A stretch of 64,000 bases of DNA. Origin: Taeniopygia guttata. Lineage: Eukaryota > Chordata > Aves > Passeriformes > Estrildidae. This document shows, one piece after another, positions 1-11,800 of the stretch. The stretch covers positions 2,182,501 through 2,246,500 of the forward strand of contig NC_133050.1 of assembly GCF_048771995.1 (NCBI RefSeq), given 5' to 3'. Below the pieces are notes generated by a model. The model was given only the letters and a program-made list of their open reading frames with translations, searched no databases and had not been told where the DNA came from. Every line of letters begins with the position of its first letter. Position 1 is the stretch's first letter. The translations under genes and the position numbers were made by a program.

Positions 1-557
1 TTTACCCCATTTAGACTACTGCCAAGGAAAGTGACCCTAATTATTTGGGCCATAATTCAGATGAGGCATCGTCTTACATATTTTCTTTACTTTGTAATTT
101 CTGTTGTAAAATGAATCTTCATAACTGGATTTTCAGCAGGAAATACTCAACTTGACATTTATCTGCATTCACACTGAATGGACTGACAGGCTTGTTGGAG
201 AGGGGCTTTGGGCAAGGGCCTGGAGTGACAGGACACCAGGAGTGGTTTCAACCCAACGCAGGGCAGGGCCACATGGGATATTGGGCAGGAATTGTTCCCT
301 GTGAGCGGGGGGAGGCCCTGGCACAGGATGCCCAGAGCAGCTGTGGACGGGTCTGAGATCCTCTGCAATTTCCCAGTCTCTGAGCAGATCAGGAGGTGCA
401 GCTGTTTTCACAAGGGAGTGCTCTGGCCCAGCCCCAATAGCCTGGGCATTCTCCTCATCTTTACCTGTGAGTTTCACAAGCATTGCCTCCTGAAGATGCC
501 ACCTGTCCAATGGGGAATGTTTCCATCTGATCCAGCTGTTCCTCTTCCTTTTTCAAG
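1..557. other. Spacer / intron-like sequence
   Basis: No coding exon is supported here. The last 150 bases or so resemble the sequences just upstream of 1883 and of 3446. All three share a stretch around 'cattgcctcctgaagatg' followed by a pyrimidine tract and AG. This looks like the intron in front of three paralogous exons. Confidence 0.5.
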
Positions 558-3500
558 TAATTGACCAAACGCCTGTGCAGAAAGAGGCACTTCCTGGAGG
601 AGGCAGTGGGTCAGTGCCAGCCTCTGCTGCAGGAAGGAAGGCGATGCCAAGCACGGACACAGGCATGGGCACAGGAGGTGATTGCTGTGCCGGGCTCAGC
701 CCTCGGCGGGGCTGTGTGGCAGCAGCTCTTCCCCCAGGCCCTGCCCTTGCACGGCCCGGCAGCAGCCAAAGCTGGAGGTGCCTCGGCTTCCAGGCCTCTG
801 GAGCTCGTTCACAGCCCCGGGGAATCGGGACTCGTGCACCAACAATGTCCCTCCCTCTGCAGCTGCTCCCGCAGCCGGCCCTGAGTGCCCAGAGGCCCCA
901 GGCACAGGAGCAGCCCCGAGCGGGAGCCCTGCTGTGAGCCCAGGGCCAGAGCCAGCCCTGGCACACAATGGAAACCTTCTCATCTTGGTTTGCTTCTAGA
1001 TGGGGATGCCCCAAAGGCTTCTCCATTAGCCTGGCGGTATGACGCTTTGAAGCCCTCTGGGCATCCTGCAGGTATGTTCTCAGTGTCTCATAATCATTGA
1101 CCATCTGGAAGGAACCAGGTGACAGAAGCTCCTGTGCCTGTTCAGTTACAGGCGTGTCTGCAGAGAGGATCTCTCCAGCTCCTGGGATGGATGATGCACA
1201 CCAACCCAGCTCCCATCACAGGGGTGAGTAGTGTGTCCCTGCTGAACCCACAGGCTGAGCAATGGTTTTGTGGGGTCCATTCCTGGGAAATGGAACAGCT
1301 TTCTGTTAAGATCCTCCAATAGGAAACACCAACCAGATGGCAGACAAGAAATCCCAGAAACCATTTGAAGTCATGTGGAAAATGCTGAAGGAAATGGAAC
1401 AGGCAGGACAAGGTGGGTGCATTTCCCTCAGCCTTCCCCTGGGACTCAGCAGCCGGGGCCTTTCCCTGCACATCTGGACAGGCCCTGCCCGGCACAGCGG
1501 GAAGGGATCCATGGCAGCCTCACTGCCCTGCTGCTGCTCTCCTGGCCTGCAGGGCTGTTTCCCAGCCTGGGCTGGCTGCAGCTTCTCCCCAGCTTCTGCA
1601 GGAAGGCATTTGGCACCAGCTGACACGGACCCCAAACTGCACCATGGGCCATGCACACCCTGAAATCCCCTGAAGTTTCCCTGTCTCTGAGCACATCAGG
1701 AGGCACAGCTGTTTGCAAGGGAGCGCTACTCACTCGGGCATGCTCTGGCCCAGTCCCAACAGCTTGTGCCTTTTCCTGATCCATATCAATGACTTTGACA
1801 AGCATTGCCTCCTGAAGATGCGCCCTCCCCTAAGGGATACAGCCTCACCTGCTCCAGCTGTGCCTTTCCCTTTCTTCCAAAGTAGATGGAGAAGCTGTGC
1901 TGAAGGCAGTGTTTCCCAGAGGAAGCAGAGATTCTGTGCCAGCCTCTGCTGCAGGAAGGGAGGCGCTGCCAGGCACAGTCACAGGAGGTAATTGCTGTGC
2001 CTCTGGGCCTGAGCCCTGCTGAGCCTTGAGCTGCCCTCTCTGCTGCTTGGCAGCGTGGGCACAGCCCAGACAAGGCCGGCACAGCCCAGAGGAATTATTA
2101 TGCCCGGGGCACTCCGGTACTGAGCAGTCCTGCTGGGGTCCCTCTGTGGGAGACACGTCCCGAGCTCTGGAAGTGACTGCACGGGGTGCCCATGGTGGGG
2201 AAAGGGCAGAGCGGGAGAGCAAGGCTCCAGAGTGTCCTGAGAGGGCCTGGCTATGTGCCATTGGGCTGAGGGATTTGTCCCAGCAGTAAGAGGGCAGGAG
2301 GGACAGGGGGAGGCAGGGATACCTGTGGAACTGCCTGCTGCAGTTTTCCCCTGGGCTTTAGGGAGGGTTTCCTCTGTGGGAGGAAGAGAACCCCCAGGGC
2401 CCCAGGCTGCTCCAGCTGCCCATCCATGGATGTTGCCAGGGCCTGCAAAGAGCATGGACAGTGACCAGGAGCAAGCCCTGAGCTCCCCAGGCCCTGTGCT
2501 CCTTTGGCCTTTTCCATTCACATCTGGATCCCAAGGCCTTACCCAACCCCCTTGCAAGTACTCAGATCCTAAAGGCAGAAGGGGACCACAGCACACCAAG
2601 GAAATGGTTCTGATCTGTGCTCACTTCTAGATTTGGATGGCGACTTGGATTATTATGAAGCCGTGGTGGAAAATGGCTTGAAGTTCTTGGAGGATGTTGG
2701 AGGCAAGTTTTCAATATGCCTTTCCTGAGACAAAAATCAGAGTCAGTGTGACAAGAGCTCACCCATCTTCCACTTCCCTTAACATCATCCCAGGGTTGAA
2801 GGAATCTGGAAGCCTCGCCCTGCTCCCTTTCTGGAGCCCTGAGTGATCCCACAGGATCACTGTCAGTGGGAGGAAGGAGCATTTAGCTGTCAGTTTTATT
2901 CCTGTGTGCAATGCCAGAGTGTCCTTCCGTGTGCTCTGTGCAGCCCCAGAGAAGAGCAGAGAGGGAAGGGGCCGAACCCAGGGCTGTGTCCTGGGGCTGA
3001 GCCTTGGGTGCAGCCTGAGGATCTCCTACATTGTCACAGGAGCTGTTCTGTCCTGCCTTTCTTTGCAGATAACCCTGCTGGTGAAAGTGATCTGCTTCCC
3101 AACCCACGTTCAGGATGGAGGCTCTGGGAGATGCTGAGGGTAGGTCAAGGCCTTTCCCCCTGCGAGAGCTGCCAGCTCAGAGCCCAAAGCTCGGCCAGGG
3201 GGGCATCGCTGCAGGTGCCAGGACAGAACCATGCACGGGTGTGCCCTTGCCCTGGGTCATCCCCTTATGACTTCTGCCCAGGCTTGGTAGGTGCTTGAAG
3301 GAGGGAGGGCCATGGCCCAGTCCCAAAACCCAGATGTTTTTCTGGTCCTTAACCATGATTTGAATAGCATTGCCTCCTGAAGATGCCACCTCCCTCAATG
3401 GCGGATGGTTCCATCTGATCCAGCTGTCTCTTTTCCTTTCTCAAGAAATGGACCAAACATCTCTGCAGAAGGAGGCACATCCCGGAGGAAGCAGTGGCTC

Positions 3501-4489
3501 AGTGCCAGCCTCTGCTGCAGGAAGGAAGGCGATGCCAGGCACGGGCACAGGCACAGGAGGTGATTGCTGTGCCGGGCTCAGCCCTCGGCGGGGCTGTGTG
3601 GCAGCAGCTCTTCCCCCAGGCCCTGCCCTTGCACGGCCCAGCAGCAGCCAAAGCTGGAGGTGCCTGGGCTTCCAGGCCTCTGGAGCTCGTTCACAGCCCC
3701 GGGGAATCGGGACTCGTGCACCAACTCTGTCCCTCCCTCTGCAGCTGCTCCCGCAGCCGGCCCTGAGTGCCCAGAGGCCCCAGGCACAGGAGCAGCCCCG
3801 AGCGGGAGCCCTGCTGTGAGCCCAGGGCCAGAGCCAGCCCTGGCACACAATGGAAACCTTCTCATCTTGGTTTGCTTCTAGATGGGGATGCCCCAAAGGC
3901 TTCTCCATTAGCCTGGCGGTATGACGCTTTGAAGCCCTCTGGGCATCCTGCAGGTATGTTCTCAGTGTCTCATAATCATTGACCATCTGGAAGGAACCAG
4001 GTGACAGAAGCTCCTGTGCCTGTTCAGTTACAGGCGTGTCTGCAGAGAGGATCTCTCCAGCTCCTGGGATGGATGATGCACACCAACCCAGCTCCCATCA
4101 CAGGGGTGAGTAGTGTGTCCCTGCTGAACCCACAGGCTGAGCAATGGTTTTGTGGGGTCCATTCCTGGGAAATGGAACAGCTTTCTGTTAAGATCCTCCA
4201 ATAGGAAACACCAACCAGATGGCAGACAAGAAATCCCAGAAACCATTTGAAGTCATGTGGAAAATGCTGAAGGAAATGGAACAGGCAGGACAAGGTGGGT
4301 GCATTTCCCTCAGCCTTCCCCTGGGACTCAGCAGCCGGGGCCTTTCCCTGCACATCTGGACAGGCCCTGCCCGGCACAGCGGGAAGGGATCCATGGCAGC
4401 CTCACTGCCCTGCTGCTGCTCTCCTGGCAGCAGGAATCTCTTCAAGTCACCATCTTTGTTTGCTTCTGCACAAAGTGCCTCAGTCATAG
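558..4489 (+). CDS. Unrecognised multi-exon gene made of short phase-1 exons
   Basis: Candidate exons, each with AG before and GT (once GC) after: 558-677, 1000-1071, 1152-1223, 1323-1412, 1883-1987, 2631-2702 (donor GCAAGT), 3069-3139, 3446-3559, 3882-3953, 4034-4105, 4205-4294, and a possible last exon 4431-4489 ending in TAG. Except for 3069-3139, every internal exon is open when read with one base carried in and one carried out, so they can be joined or skipped in frame. Four core sizes recur: 72, 90, 105 and 114-120 nt. Encoded segments include short motifs such as FEVMWKMLKEME, YYEAVVENGLKFLEDV and SGWRLWEMLR. I see no known domain, signal peptide or membrane segment. Exons 558, 1883 and 3446 are paralogous, and exons 3882-4294 duplicate 1000-1412. 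No start codon exon was found, so the gene is probably 5'-partial in this window. Exon 3069-3139 ends in phase 0 and breaks the pattern, so expression as one protein is uncertain. Confidence 0.45.
590..1545 (+). repeat. Tandem segmental duplication, copy 1
   Basis: This stretch reappears at about 3475-4427 with an offset of 2882 bases. From about 690 onward only a handful of differences are visible by eye. A small indel lies near 665. Similarity stops abruptly at the 'ctctcctgg' at about 1545. Confidence 0.9.
3475..4427 (+). repeat. Tandem segmental duplication, copy 2
   Basis: Second copy of 590-1545, carrying the same three exons (3882-3953, 4034-4105, 4205-4294) and their introns. It diverges from copy 1 after 'ctctcctgg', where this copy has a usable splice acceptor followed by the candidate terminal exon at 4431. 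Confidence 0.9.
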
Positions 4490-5737
4490 AGCAGGGGCTT
4501 TGCTCAGCTTCCTGCCGCCCTGCTGCCCCCAAGGCTGTCCTGAGCCCTCTGCTGCAGCTGCTGTGCTGCCATGGAGCTGCTGTAAAACACAACAGCTCTG
4601 CCACACGCGCTCAGCAGGACTGGAGAAGCTTTCTGGCCTTGCTTACATTAGGCTGGTGGCTTCTCTAAACACAAGTTGAGCTTTTGAACGCTATGTCTCA
4701 CCTGGCACAGGAACTGATGCTGCCTTTCTCATGGAGGCTAAACTCCCATGGGCTTTAAAAGCTTTCTGGCCAGCATAAGGCCTGGAAAACCATTTAATGC
4801 AGCCATTTAGTATTGAAAATGGCCCAGTCTATGTATCAAAGTAGCTTGTTTAAATGCTGGAGCCCACCAGAGCATCCCTCCAGGGCATATCTTTCTCTCC
4901 CCCACCTCTGCCTCCATGACTGCCAAACTGCACCTTTGAGAGTTCTCTTCTCCAGAAGCTGAATGGCACCTTTTTATTTGGGGGAGGAAAAAAAAAAAAG
5001 GAAATGTTCTATGCTACTATCATCATCATCACAATAATGAGCTGCAAATTAGTTAAATGACATCAACAACTCAGACTGTGGACTTAGTTCTCAGAGTGCA
5101 GCACTGGCTTTACTATCCCTTGAAACTGCAGATGTGCTACAGTCTTTAAAATCCGTTTTCATGCTTACCTAATTTAGAGTCAAGCACAGCTCTGTGAGAG
5201 CTTTAGGGGTTGGGCCTACCCTGGCACTCTCGAGGTGTCTGGAGTGACCTGCCCAAGCCATCTGCCACCTGAAGAGCAAAGCAGGGTATGGAAAAGCACA
5301 GGCTGCAGAACAGCTCGAACTGCAGGGAGCCCATTCCTGTCAGGAGTAACACGACCATCCCACCTTAGGACTGGATTTTGTGAGAAACAACTGCACACTT
5401 TAAAAGTTTTAAAACGTTTATTAGACATTTACAAAAACATAAGAGAAGGACTCATAAGGAAGAACAGGCCTGGGAAGACCCCCTGCCCCATGGCTGCTAC
5501 CTGCCAGGTGGCTGCCTCATCTTCAAGATTGATGCTTCACCTTTTACATTCCTGGAGGGTGCATCAGCCACCCCTGGCCCTCCCAAAGTCTGTCAGTCAA
5601 CCCTTCTTTGCCGTTTATTGGTGGAATTTATTTCTTGTAGCTGCGTTTGAAGGTCAGGTGTTGTCACGCCGCATCCCCCCAGCAACAAGCTTTTCCATTC
5701 CTACTCTCCCATGCAAGGGGTGTATGTCGATACCTAT
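4490..5737. other. Non-coding; possible old LTR material
   Basis: No exon is supported. There is a short poly-A run near 4987-5000. From about 5216 to 5735 the sequence has the look of an old minus-strand LTR: a reverse-complement AATAAA lies at about 5420 and it directly abuts another LTR. No terminal repeats or target duplications could be fixed, so this is only a suspicion. Confidence 0.3.
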
Positions 5738-6127
5738 TGTGGTGGAACCCCACTGCAGGGAATGACGTGCATTGACTCCATGTTTGCAGAAGGATGAATA
5801 AAAGCTTTATTAAGCTGTCCTATATTACACTATACTAAAAACTATATTACTGCTATACTGAAGAGAAACCCGTGACCCTTAGAGACAGTCCAACACAGAG
5901 TGGCTCCAGTTGGTCAAATGAAATCAAAACACCATCACCAGAGTCCAATGAAGAAATCCCTCTTTGGTAAACAATCTCCATAACACATTCCACATGTGCC
6001 AAACATCAGATGCAGCAAATGGAGATAATTGTTTTTCTTCTTTCTCTGAGCTTTCTCACAGCCTTCCCCAGGATGTTCCTGGGAAAGCCTGTGTCTCTCA
6101 CTGTTCAAAGGATATGTGAATACCACA
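5738..6127 (-). mobile_element. Solo LTR or LTR fragment
   Basis: The segment starts TGTGGTGG and ends in ...TACCACA, a short inverted terminal repeat of TG...CA type. A reverse-complement polyadenylation signal (ctttatta) lies about 75 bases inside the plus-strand start, which suggests minus-strand orientation. It resembles a common songbird LTR. No target-site duplication was found next to these ends, so the boundaries are approximate. Confidence 0.5.
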
Positions 6128-6129
6128 CA

Positions 6130-7319
6130 CGCCTTCTTTCTACCTGTCTAGACAGCCCAGGCTGTCTGGTGGGAACAATAGGGAGTGGGGGGTGAGATGT
6201 ATGATTATAATTTACTCCAATGAAATATTGTTGTATTGAATCAAGGCAAATATGATTTGGCATGTATAATATTTAGTTTTTACACAATACACATACCAGC
6301 ACTGTAAGCTGCCCCCCCACACACACACATATTTGTTTACACCAGAGCCAGGTTGTTTTTGGACAATGCCTCATTTACAATTAATACATGTGGCTAGTCT
6401 GGAGATGGGCTGTCCCAAAAGGAGATACTGGAACACCTGGGAGCTGATCATCCCGGTAGCGACTCAAGATTGGGATCGCTGGAGTCCTCCGGGCTGATGC
6501 ATCTGAATGCCACGGTTCCCATAACCTCATCAGGAAAATTTGTCCACACCTGGACCTGGATTGTTCAACCCCGGCTCAGAGAAAAGAACTTTATGAATAT
6601 GTGGGACTCTGAATGGAAAGAAAAGGCAGGTGACTGAAATCCTGGCCTCGGGCAGAAAATTTCCTATAAGAACTGCAGGGTCTGGGAGGGTGGTGTGTGT
6701 GTCCAGGGGAACCTCTGCCGAGAGGCTCCTTCCTGTCACGCACCCAGTGCCGAACCTGGGCTCAGCGCTGTCCTTTTCCTTTTGGCCTGCTCAGAGATAA
6801 TTCAATCCTGAATAACTTTTTATTGTTTCATTTTAAATTTGGCTGGACTAATTTTCATTTATAAAAGGGGGAAGGGGACTGTGGGGAGAACGGAGAACAT
6901 CTAAACAACAAATCACAATAACATAACTCTACAGCAATAAAGCTTCTCTTAAGATACACACAATATTCATCCCTTAATTGCAAGAGCCAATCATCTCATA
7001 TTTTATCTATTACAGTTTGGATGGAAACCAGAAGTAATACCTTGCAAAAGGAAAAGAGGGTACAAAGGTCCCTGCAGTCCCCTGGCCTGGTACCTCAGCC
7101 AGTGGGGAAAGGAAGAGGGCAGCATGTGGCCAGGAGTTTAAATAGAGGCTGTGTCCTCCAAAACTTTGAGAGAGAAAAGCCCAGCAGCAGATGTCCCCAT
7201 GGACTCTCTCCCTATATTCAAACAAAGCTGCAGGGCTCCTCTGGCTCCTTTATGGACACTGGCTTTTCACAGCCTGGTTTGTATGCACACCTGTTTCCTT
7301 GTATCAGAATATCACCAGC
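6130..7319. other. Spacer, nothing recognised
   Basis: AT-rich in parts, with a short CA run near 6315-6330. I see no exon with splice support and no complete repeat. Confidence 0.4.
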
Positions 7320-7550
7320 CTGCAGTGACTCCCTGCCACTCTGGTCTGCAGGAGAAATGGAGCTGATTTCCATTAAGGCCCTCCCAGAGGGAAGGAAGAA
7401 CAGACCCAGAGGAGACAAGCAACCCCTGCAGACATCCAAACTTCTGCACCAGATGCCGAGTGAGTCGCAGAGGGGGCGTAGTGGGTGCATTTCCCTCAGC
7501 CTTCTCCTGAGACTCAGCAGCCGGGGGCTTGCACTGCACATGTGTGTTGG
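7320..7550 (+). repeat. Degenerate extra copy of the 1323-1470 exon/intron unit
   Basis: From about 7470 the sequence 'gtgggtgcatttccctcagcc...ctcagcagccgggg' matches the intron after the exons at 1323 and 4205. Preceding bases are a diverged version of that exon. The exon frame and donor are not preserved, so this is a relic of the same low-copy repeat. Confidence 0.6.
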
Positions 7551-7849
7551 ATAATATACCAAGTTTAATTTTTTTTCATTTCTCTAGTCAGGCTTGGTTT
7601 GCCTTTGCCTTGGGGAAAGGAATTCTAATGGGTTTTTTAAGGGATGTTACACCACTCAAGGGAAATGAGCTTAACATCTCAATAAACTGGGAATAACCCA
7701 AAAGGTACCAAAAACCATAATGACCATGGAGAAAAATCTACGATCATCATCCGCAAACGTCAAGGAATGTCAACCCCAGACACTGCCCCCTGGCATAGTT
7801 GGAGACACCTGGACTGGAAAAGCCTGAGAAGGAAATCAAGGAGTATGGC

Positions 7850-9234
7850 TGTCATGGTTTGACACTGCCACACAATGCCAGTGCCCCCATGAAAATGCAA
7901 CCTCTCAATTGAATGCTGCGAAATGCAATCGAGAACAGAGCAAAGCAGGCCCAAGCTTAATAACAAGGAAAAAAACTTTATTAAGCTACTACTACTATAC
8001 TACTATAAAAGAAAAAAAAAGATAAAAACACCACACAAAATTCAAAATGAAAACCTTCCAAAGTATTCCTCCTCTCACCACCCAACCCCAACAAACCACA
8101 GTGAGACACAATCTGGACTCCAATCAGGTGTCCACCCTCCAGACAATCGATACTCAGTTCATCAAGGAAGAGAGGAGCCCCTCCTGTGCCACAGACCCGC
8201 CCAGGAAACACAGCTGCCACATCCTGTGCTTCCATGTCACACATAGCACCACCCAGAGAAAGAGTTTGCCATGGTGGCCCTCTCCTTTCCATGCACAGTG
8301 CTCTCACCACCAATGCATGGATGGACAGACTGCTTTTAGGATTTTTCCTTTCAAGGATGCCCTGCCAAGAGGGGAAAAAACAACAGTTCAGTTTTTTATT
8401 TTTGGGACCACAATTCCCCCAATTTCCCCCTGGGGCTGAGGGTCCAAGAAGAGAGATCTTCTCTTCTTCTCTGAAGACAGGGGACACCACCACAAACTTC
8501 CCTAACTTTTCTTTGTTTGTTAAACTTCTGTCTTTTCCCAGCTGAAGCATGGTCTCTTTGGCTCACCAGCATCCTCCTAAAATACAGTCTCTCTTGGAGG
8601 AGAAGATCAGTTCAGTCTGTGGCTACCAAGAAAAAGTCCAGCAAAAAGCCACTCCATCATCTCCTCCCACCTAAAATTTCTCCTTCCAACATCCCAGGGT
8701 CCAAGCTGTCTCTCTTCCTCTCTTTCAAACCGAGGAGGAGAAAAATTTCACAAAGCTTTCATTTCTCAGGAAGGGTTAAAAGTCCCGACTCCCAGAGACG
8801 GCTCGCTGCCCAGGCTCCCACTCCCACAGGCAGCTGGGCACCTTGCGGCCCCCCCCAGCTCTTCTTCCCCGCGGTGAACTGCTGGCAAAACCACCGCTGT
8901 CTCTTTCTCTCTCTCTTGAGAAAGAGAGACTCTGGGGGGAAACGGAGACATCCCAGATTTTCTCCACCCTTCCATCTGCAGGGGGTTCCCAGGCCCCTCC
9001 ACCCTTTGGCCTACCTCAGTCAGGCCAGGGGCCTTCCCCTCCCCCGCCCAGCCACGGATGGGCAGGGGAGAGTCCTGCACTGCACGCTGACCGGAACCAA
9101 AGAGAGCGGGTTCTCCTGGGAATTCTGCTTTTAACCCCTCTGTGTTCTCAGAGGCGTGTCCACCTTCAATTGGTCAATATCCAAATTGACCTCTTTCTTT
9201 TGAGAAAATTCATTTTTCGTGTCAAACCACGACA
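7850..9234 (-). mobile_element. 1.4 kb LTR (family A), copy 1
   Basis: It begins TGTCATGGTTTGAC and ends GTCAAACCACGACA, giving matching inverted termini of TG...CA type. A second member of the family lies at 46326-47729. A reverse-complement AATAAA lies about 130 bases from the plus-strand start, so the element is probably minus-strand. Left flank (atggc) and right flank (gcaga) do not form a target duplication. On its right it runs directly into a truncated MROH last exon. No internal retroviral genes are next to it. Confidence 0.8.
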
Positions 9235-9545
9235 GCAGAGTACCAGGAGACTGTGAAGAGAGCACCAGGACTCAATGTCACTGGAGCCCCAGGCACACCT
9301 GATGCTGGCCACAGCTGTGCCTGCTGCAAGCTCCCATAGCTGCTGCCTTCCCCCTCCCTGTTGACAGCTCCCTCCCCATTCCCTGTTGACAGCTCCGTCC
9401 CTCCAGCCCTCAGACCCTGCCCATCACCTTCTTTTTCCCCCCATCTCATCCCTTCCCCTTCCCTTCCATTAATAAACAGTTTGGTTTCTACCCCTTACCC
9501 TCATCTCTGTGGAGCTGAAGCGGCCCAAATCCCGGGCCCTGGGAC
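9235..9545 (+). pseudogene. Orphan 3' part of an MROH-like last exon
   Basis: From 'agagtaccaggagac' onward this nearly matches 18220-18525, the end of the last exon and the 3'UTR of the intact MROH-like gene. It includes the same stop (TAG at 9337-9339) and the same polyadenylation signal (aataaa, 9471-9476). The upstream half of the exon and all preceding exons are missing; the LTR at 7850-9234 abuts instead. Similarity ends at 'gccctggg' (9545), the same point at which the retroviral LTR begins in the intact copy. Confidence 0.85.
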
Positions 9546-11539
9546 ACACAGGCCCCTGCTGCTGTTCTCTTCCACGCCGTGTTCTGTGCACACACACACA
9601 GAACGAGGGCAGATCAGGCTGGAGAGGTGCCTGTGCTGAAGGTGCAGTTCCACAACCCTGTGGAGTTGCAGATCTTGCTGTGCAGCCTGGAGCCCCTGGA
9701 ATTTGGAAGAGCCAAGCTGAGTATGCTCTGAAGGCAGCTGTGAGGGATTCCATGGCAAGCTTTCACAGAGGGCAAAGGAGCTTGGAATGCTGGAAGTTTT
9801 CAGGAATAACTTCCTGAAGGCTCAGCAGTGTCCATCCCTGCACAGGATCAGGGAGAGGGCCGAACCAGCGACCATCCAGGCTTAGCAGGGACCTTTGGGT
9901 GTGCCTGAGGGCAAAGGAAGCAGCAGCGCGGTGCCCGAGACTGGGACACACGACCCTGCCAGTGCCCGGAGCACTCTCAGGCAGTGCCGGGATCCCGGCT
10001 GTGGTTCTGGTCCCCACAAGTGAGGAATGGCAGCCCCAGGCTCAGAGCCAGTCAGAAAGCCAAGCAAGTGAGAGCAGAGGGAGGGCACCCTGCCAGTCTC
10101 TCTTGGGCATGGCCGCAAAACAGCCCCTGCTGCTTCTTCCTCCGCCTGTGTTTGGGCTGTGCTGGTGGCAGAGGCAGCCAGGCTGTGCTCTGCCTTCCAG
10201 AGCCTGTTGGGAGCGGGCATGAAAAGCGCTGTGTGCACAGCAGAGAGTCCTGGAAGGTGCTGGCAAGAGCGTCCTGCGGGAGCAGGGCTCTGGGCTCTGG
10301 CTGGGAACAGCCTGGTCTTGGTGCCGTGGGCGCAGGCAGGAGTTGAGGCAGGTGAAGAGGCACTGAGCAGCTTGTGTTTGTAGAGGGCCTGGGGCTGCAC
10401 GTCTGAGCCTCCACCTGGAAAGGCACTTGGGGGAATAGCAGCTGGAGCTGGAGTGCCTGTCCTGAAAGGACGTGAAGTCCTTCAGCCTTGCCAGCGTTTC
10501 CTAAGGGTGTGTTGGTGTTGAGCAGAAAAGCCGCACATTTGGGGAAATGCCTTTGGAGGACAGGGGCTTGCTTCTCAAGGAAAGTGCTTCCCAGGGAGCT
10601 CCCAGTGAGGCAGGTGCAAGTGTCCCCCTTTGGCTCTCTGTGCTCCTTTCAGTCCTTGAGGCCCACTGCACTTGAGAGAGGGACAGGGGAAGGGAGAAGG
10701 CTGTGAAGAGCAGGTTTGGCATCCACCTGGACCTGCAGGGACCAACCCAAGCACCTGCAGCAGCGTGTGTTACCCCCGCTTTGGACAGAGGGGTGAGCAG
10801 AACCATCTCTGTCCATCTGTGAGCCCCACAGCTCTCTCTGAGAGCTGTGAATTAAAAGGCCATTACACACTCACTTTTCACATCTTCCCGTCTGCTGTGT
10901 TGCATCTCTTGGCAAGATGCATTTGCCTCCTGCTTGCTGGGAGCTGCTGTGGCCCAGGGCCAGCACAGAGCTGGGCTGGGTGGGCCAGGCAGTGTGGTGG
11001 AGAGTCTTGGCTGATCTTGGTGTGTGCCTGGCCTCAGAAAAGGCTTGGAAGATTTGCCTGCCGAGGTGTCCTGCTCCTTGGCTCTCCCTGTGCATCTTGG
11101 AGAGCACAAGGTAGGCATTTCTGGCAGCTGGGCATCAGCAGGCCTTCAAATGGGGGCATGTTGTGGAGCGAGCGCAGCTGAGATACCCTGAGAGGAGCCC
11201 AGGGCTCCTTGCTCCTCTCTGCTGGCCCGTGAGTGTCTGTCTGCTCTCGGGATGGCCCTGGCTGTGTCACGGGTGCTGCGTGGACACGAGACAGCCGCTC
11301 CTGTCCCGCTGGGTCCCAGCAGTGCCTGGCAGCCATCCTGCATCCACGTCAGGATGCTGGCCAAGAGAGGCTCTGGAAGCTGAGGCAGCTGATTTGAAGC
11401 TTCTGCAGGTGCCAACAGGTCAAGGCCAACAGTGTTCCCTCAGGATACAGCATTCCTGAGGGGCTTCCCCAGAGCTGCCTGATGCCACCCACTCCTTGTG
11501 GCACCAGTTGCTTTCCTGTGGAAGGTTCTACCTTCCCCA
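9546..11539. other. GC-rich spacer, no supported gene
   Basis: A short CA run lies near 9590-9600. Open frames exist on both strands but are short, overlapping and without convincing splice structure. I see nothing I can name. Confidence 0.4.
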
Positions 11540-11800
11540 AGAGCACAGAAGGAGCTGGAGAAAGACCTGGCCAGCCTGCTCTTGATCCTTTACCAGCAGC
11601 CCTGGGTGAGCAGAGTAATCCCAGCTGAGCGCAGATGTGCCAATGGAAGAGCCGTGCATGGGAAGGCTCGGTGGGAAGGATGATCCAGGATCCATAGGCC
11701 TGGCAGCCTGAGCTTGCTGCCGGGGAAGGCCTTGGAGCAGATCCTCCTGAGTGCCATCCCACAGCACGTGCAGGGAACCAGGGGGTCTGCTGGAGGGAGG
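11540..11800 (+). mobile_element. CR1 LINE ORF2 fragment
   Basis: The plus strand encodes a degraded piece of CR1 reverse transcriptase. It contains LLLILYQQPW and, after frame breaks, LSLLPGKALEQILLSAI, which resemble the stretch between RT motifs in avian CR1 ORF2. Stops and frameshifts show it is dead. Confidence 0.65.

Noticed and set aside
3069..3139. Treating this exon as a perfect member of the phase-1 array
   Set aside because: The only GT donor leaves 71 nt and phase 0, so it does not match the others; it was kept as uncertain.
8047..9256. Several open frames of 100-200 codons
   Set aside because: They lie entirely inside the family A LTR and are not shared in frame with the other copy at 46326.
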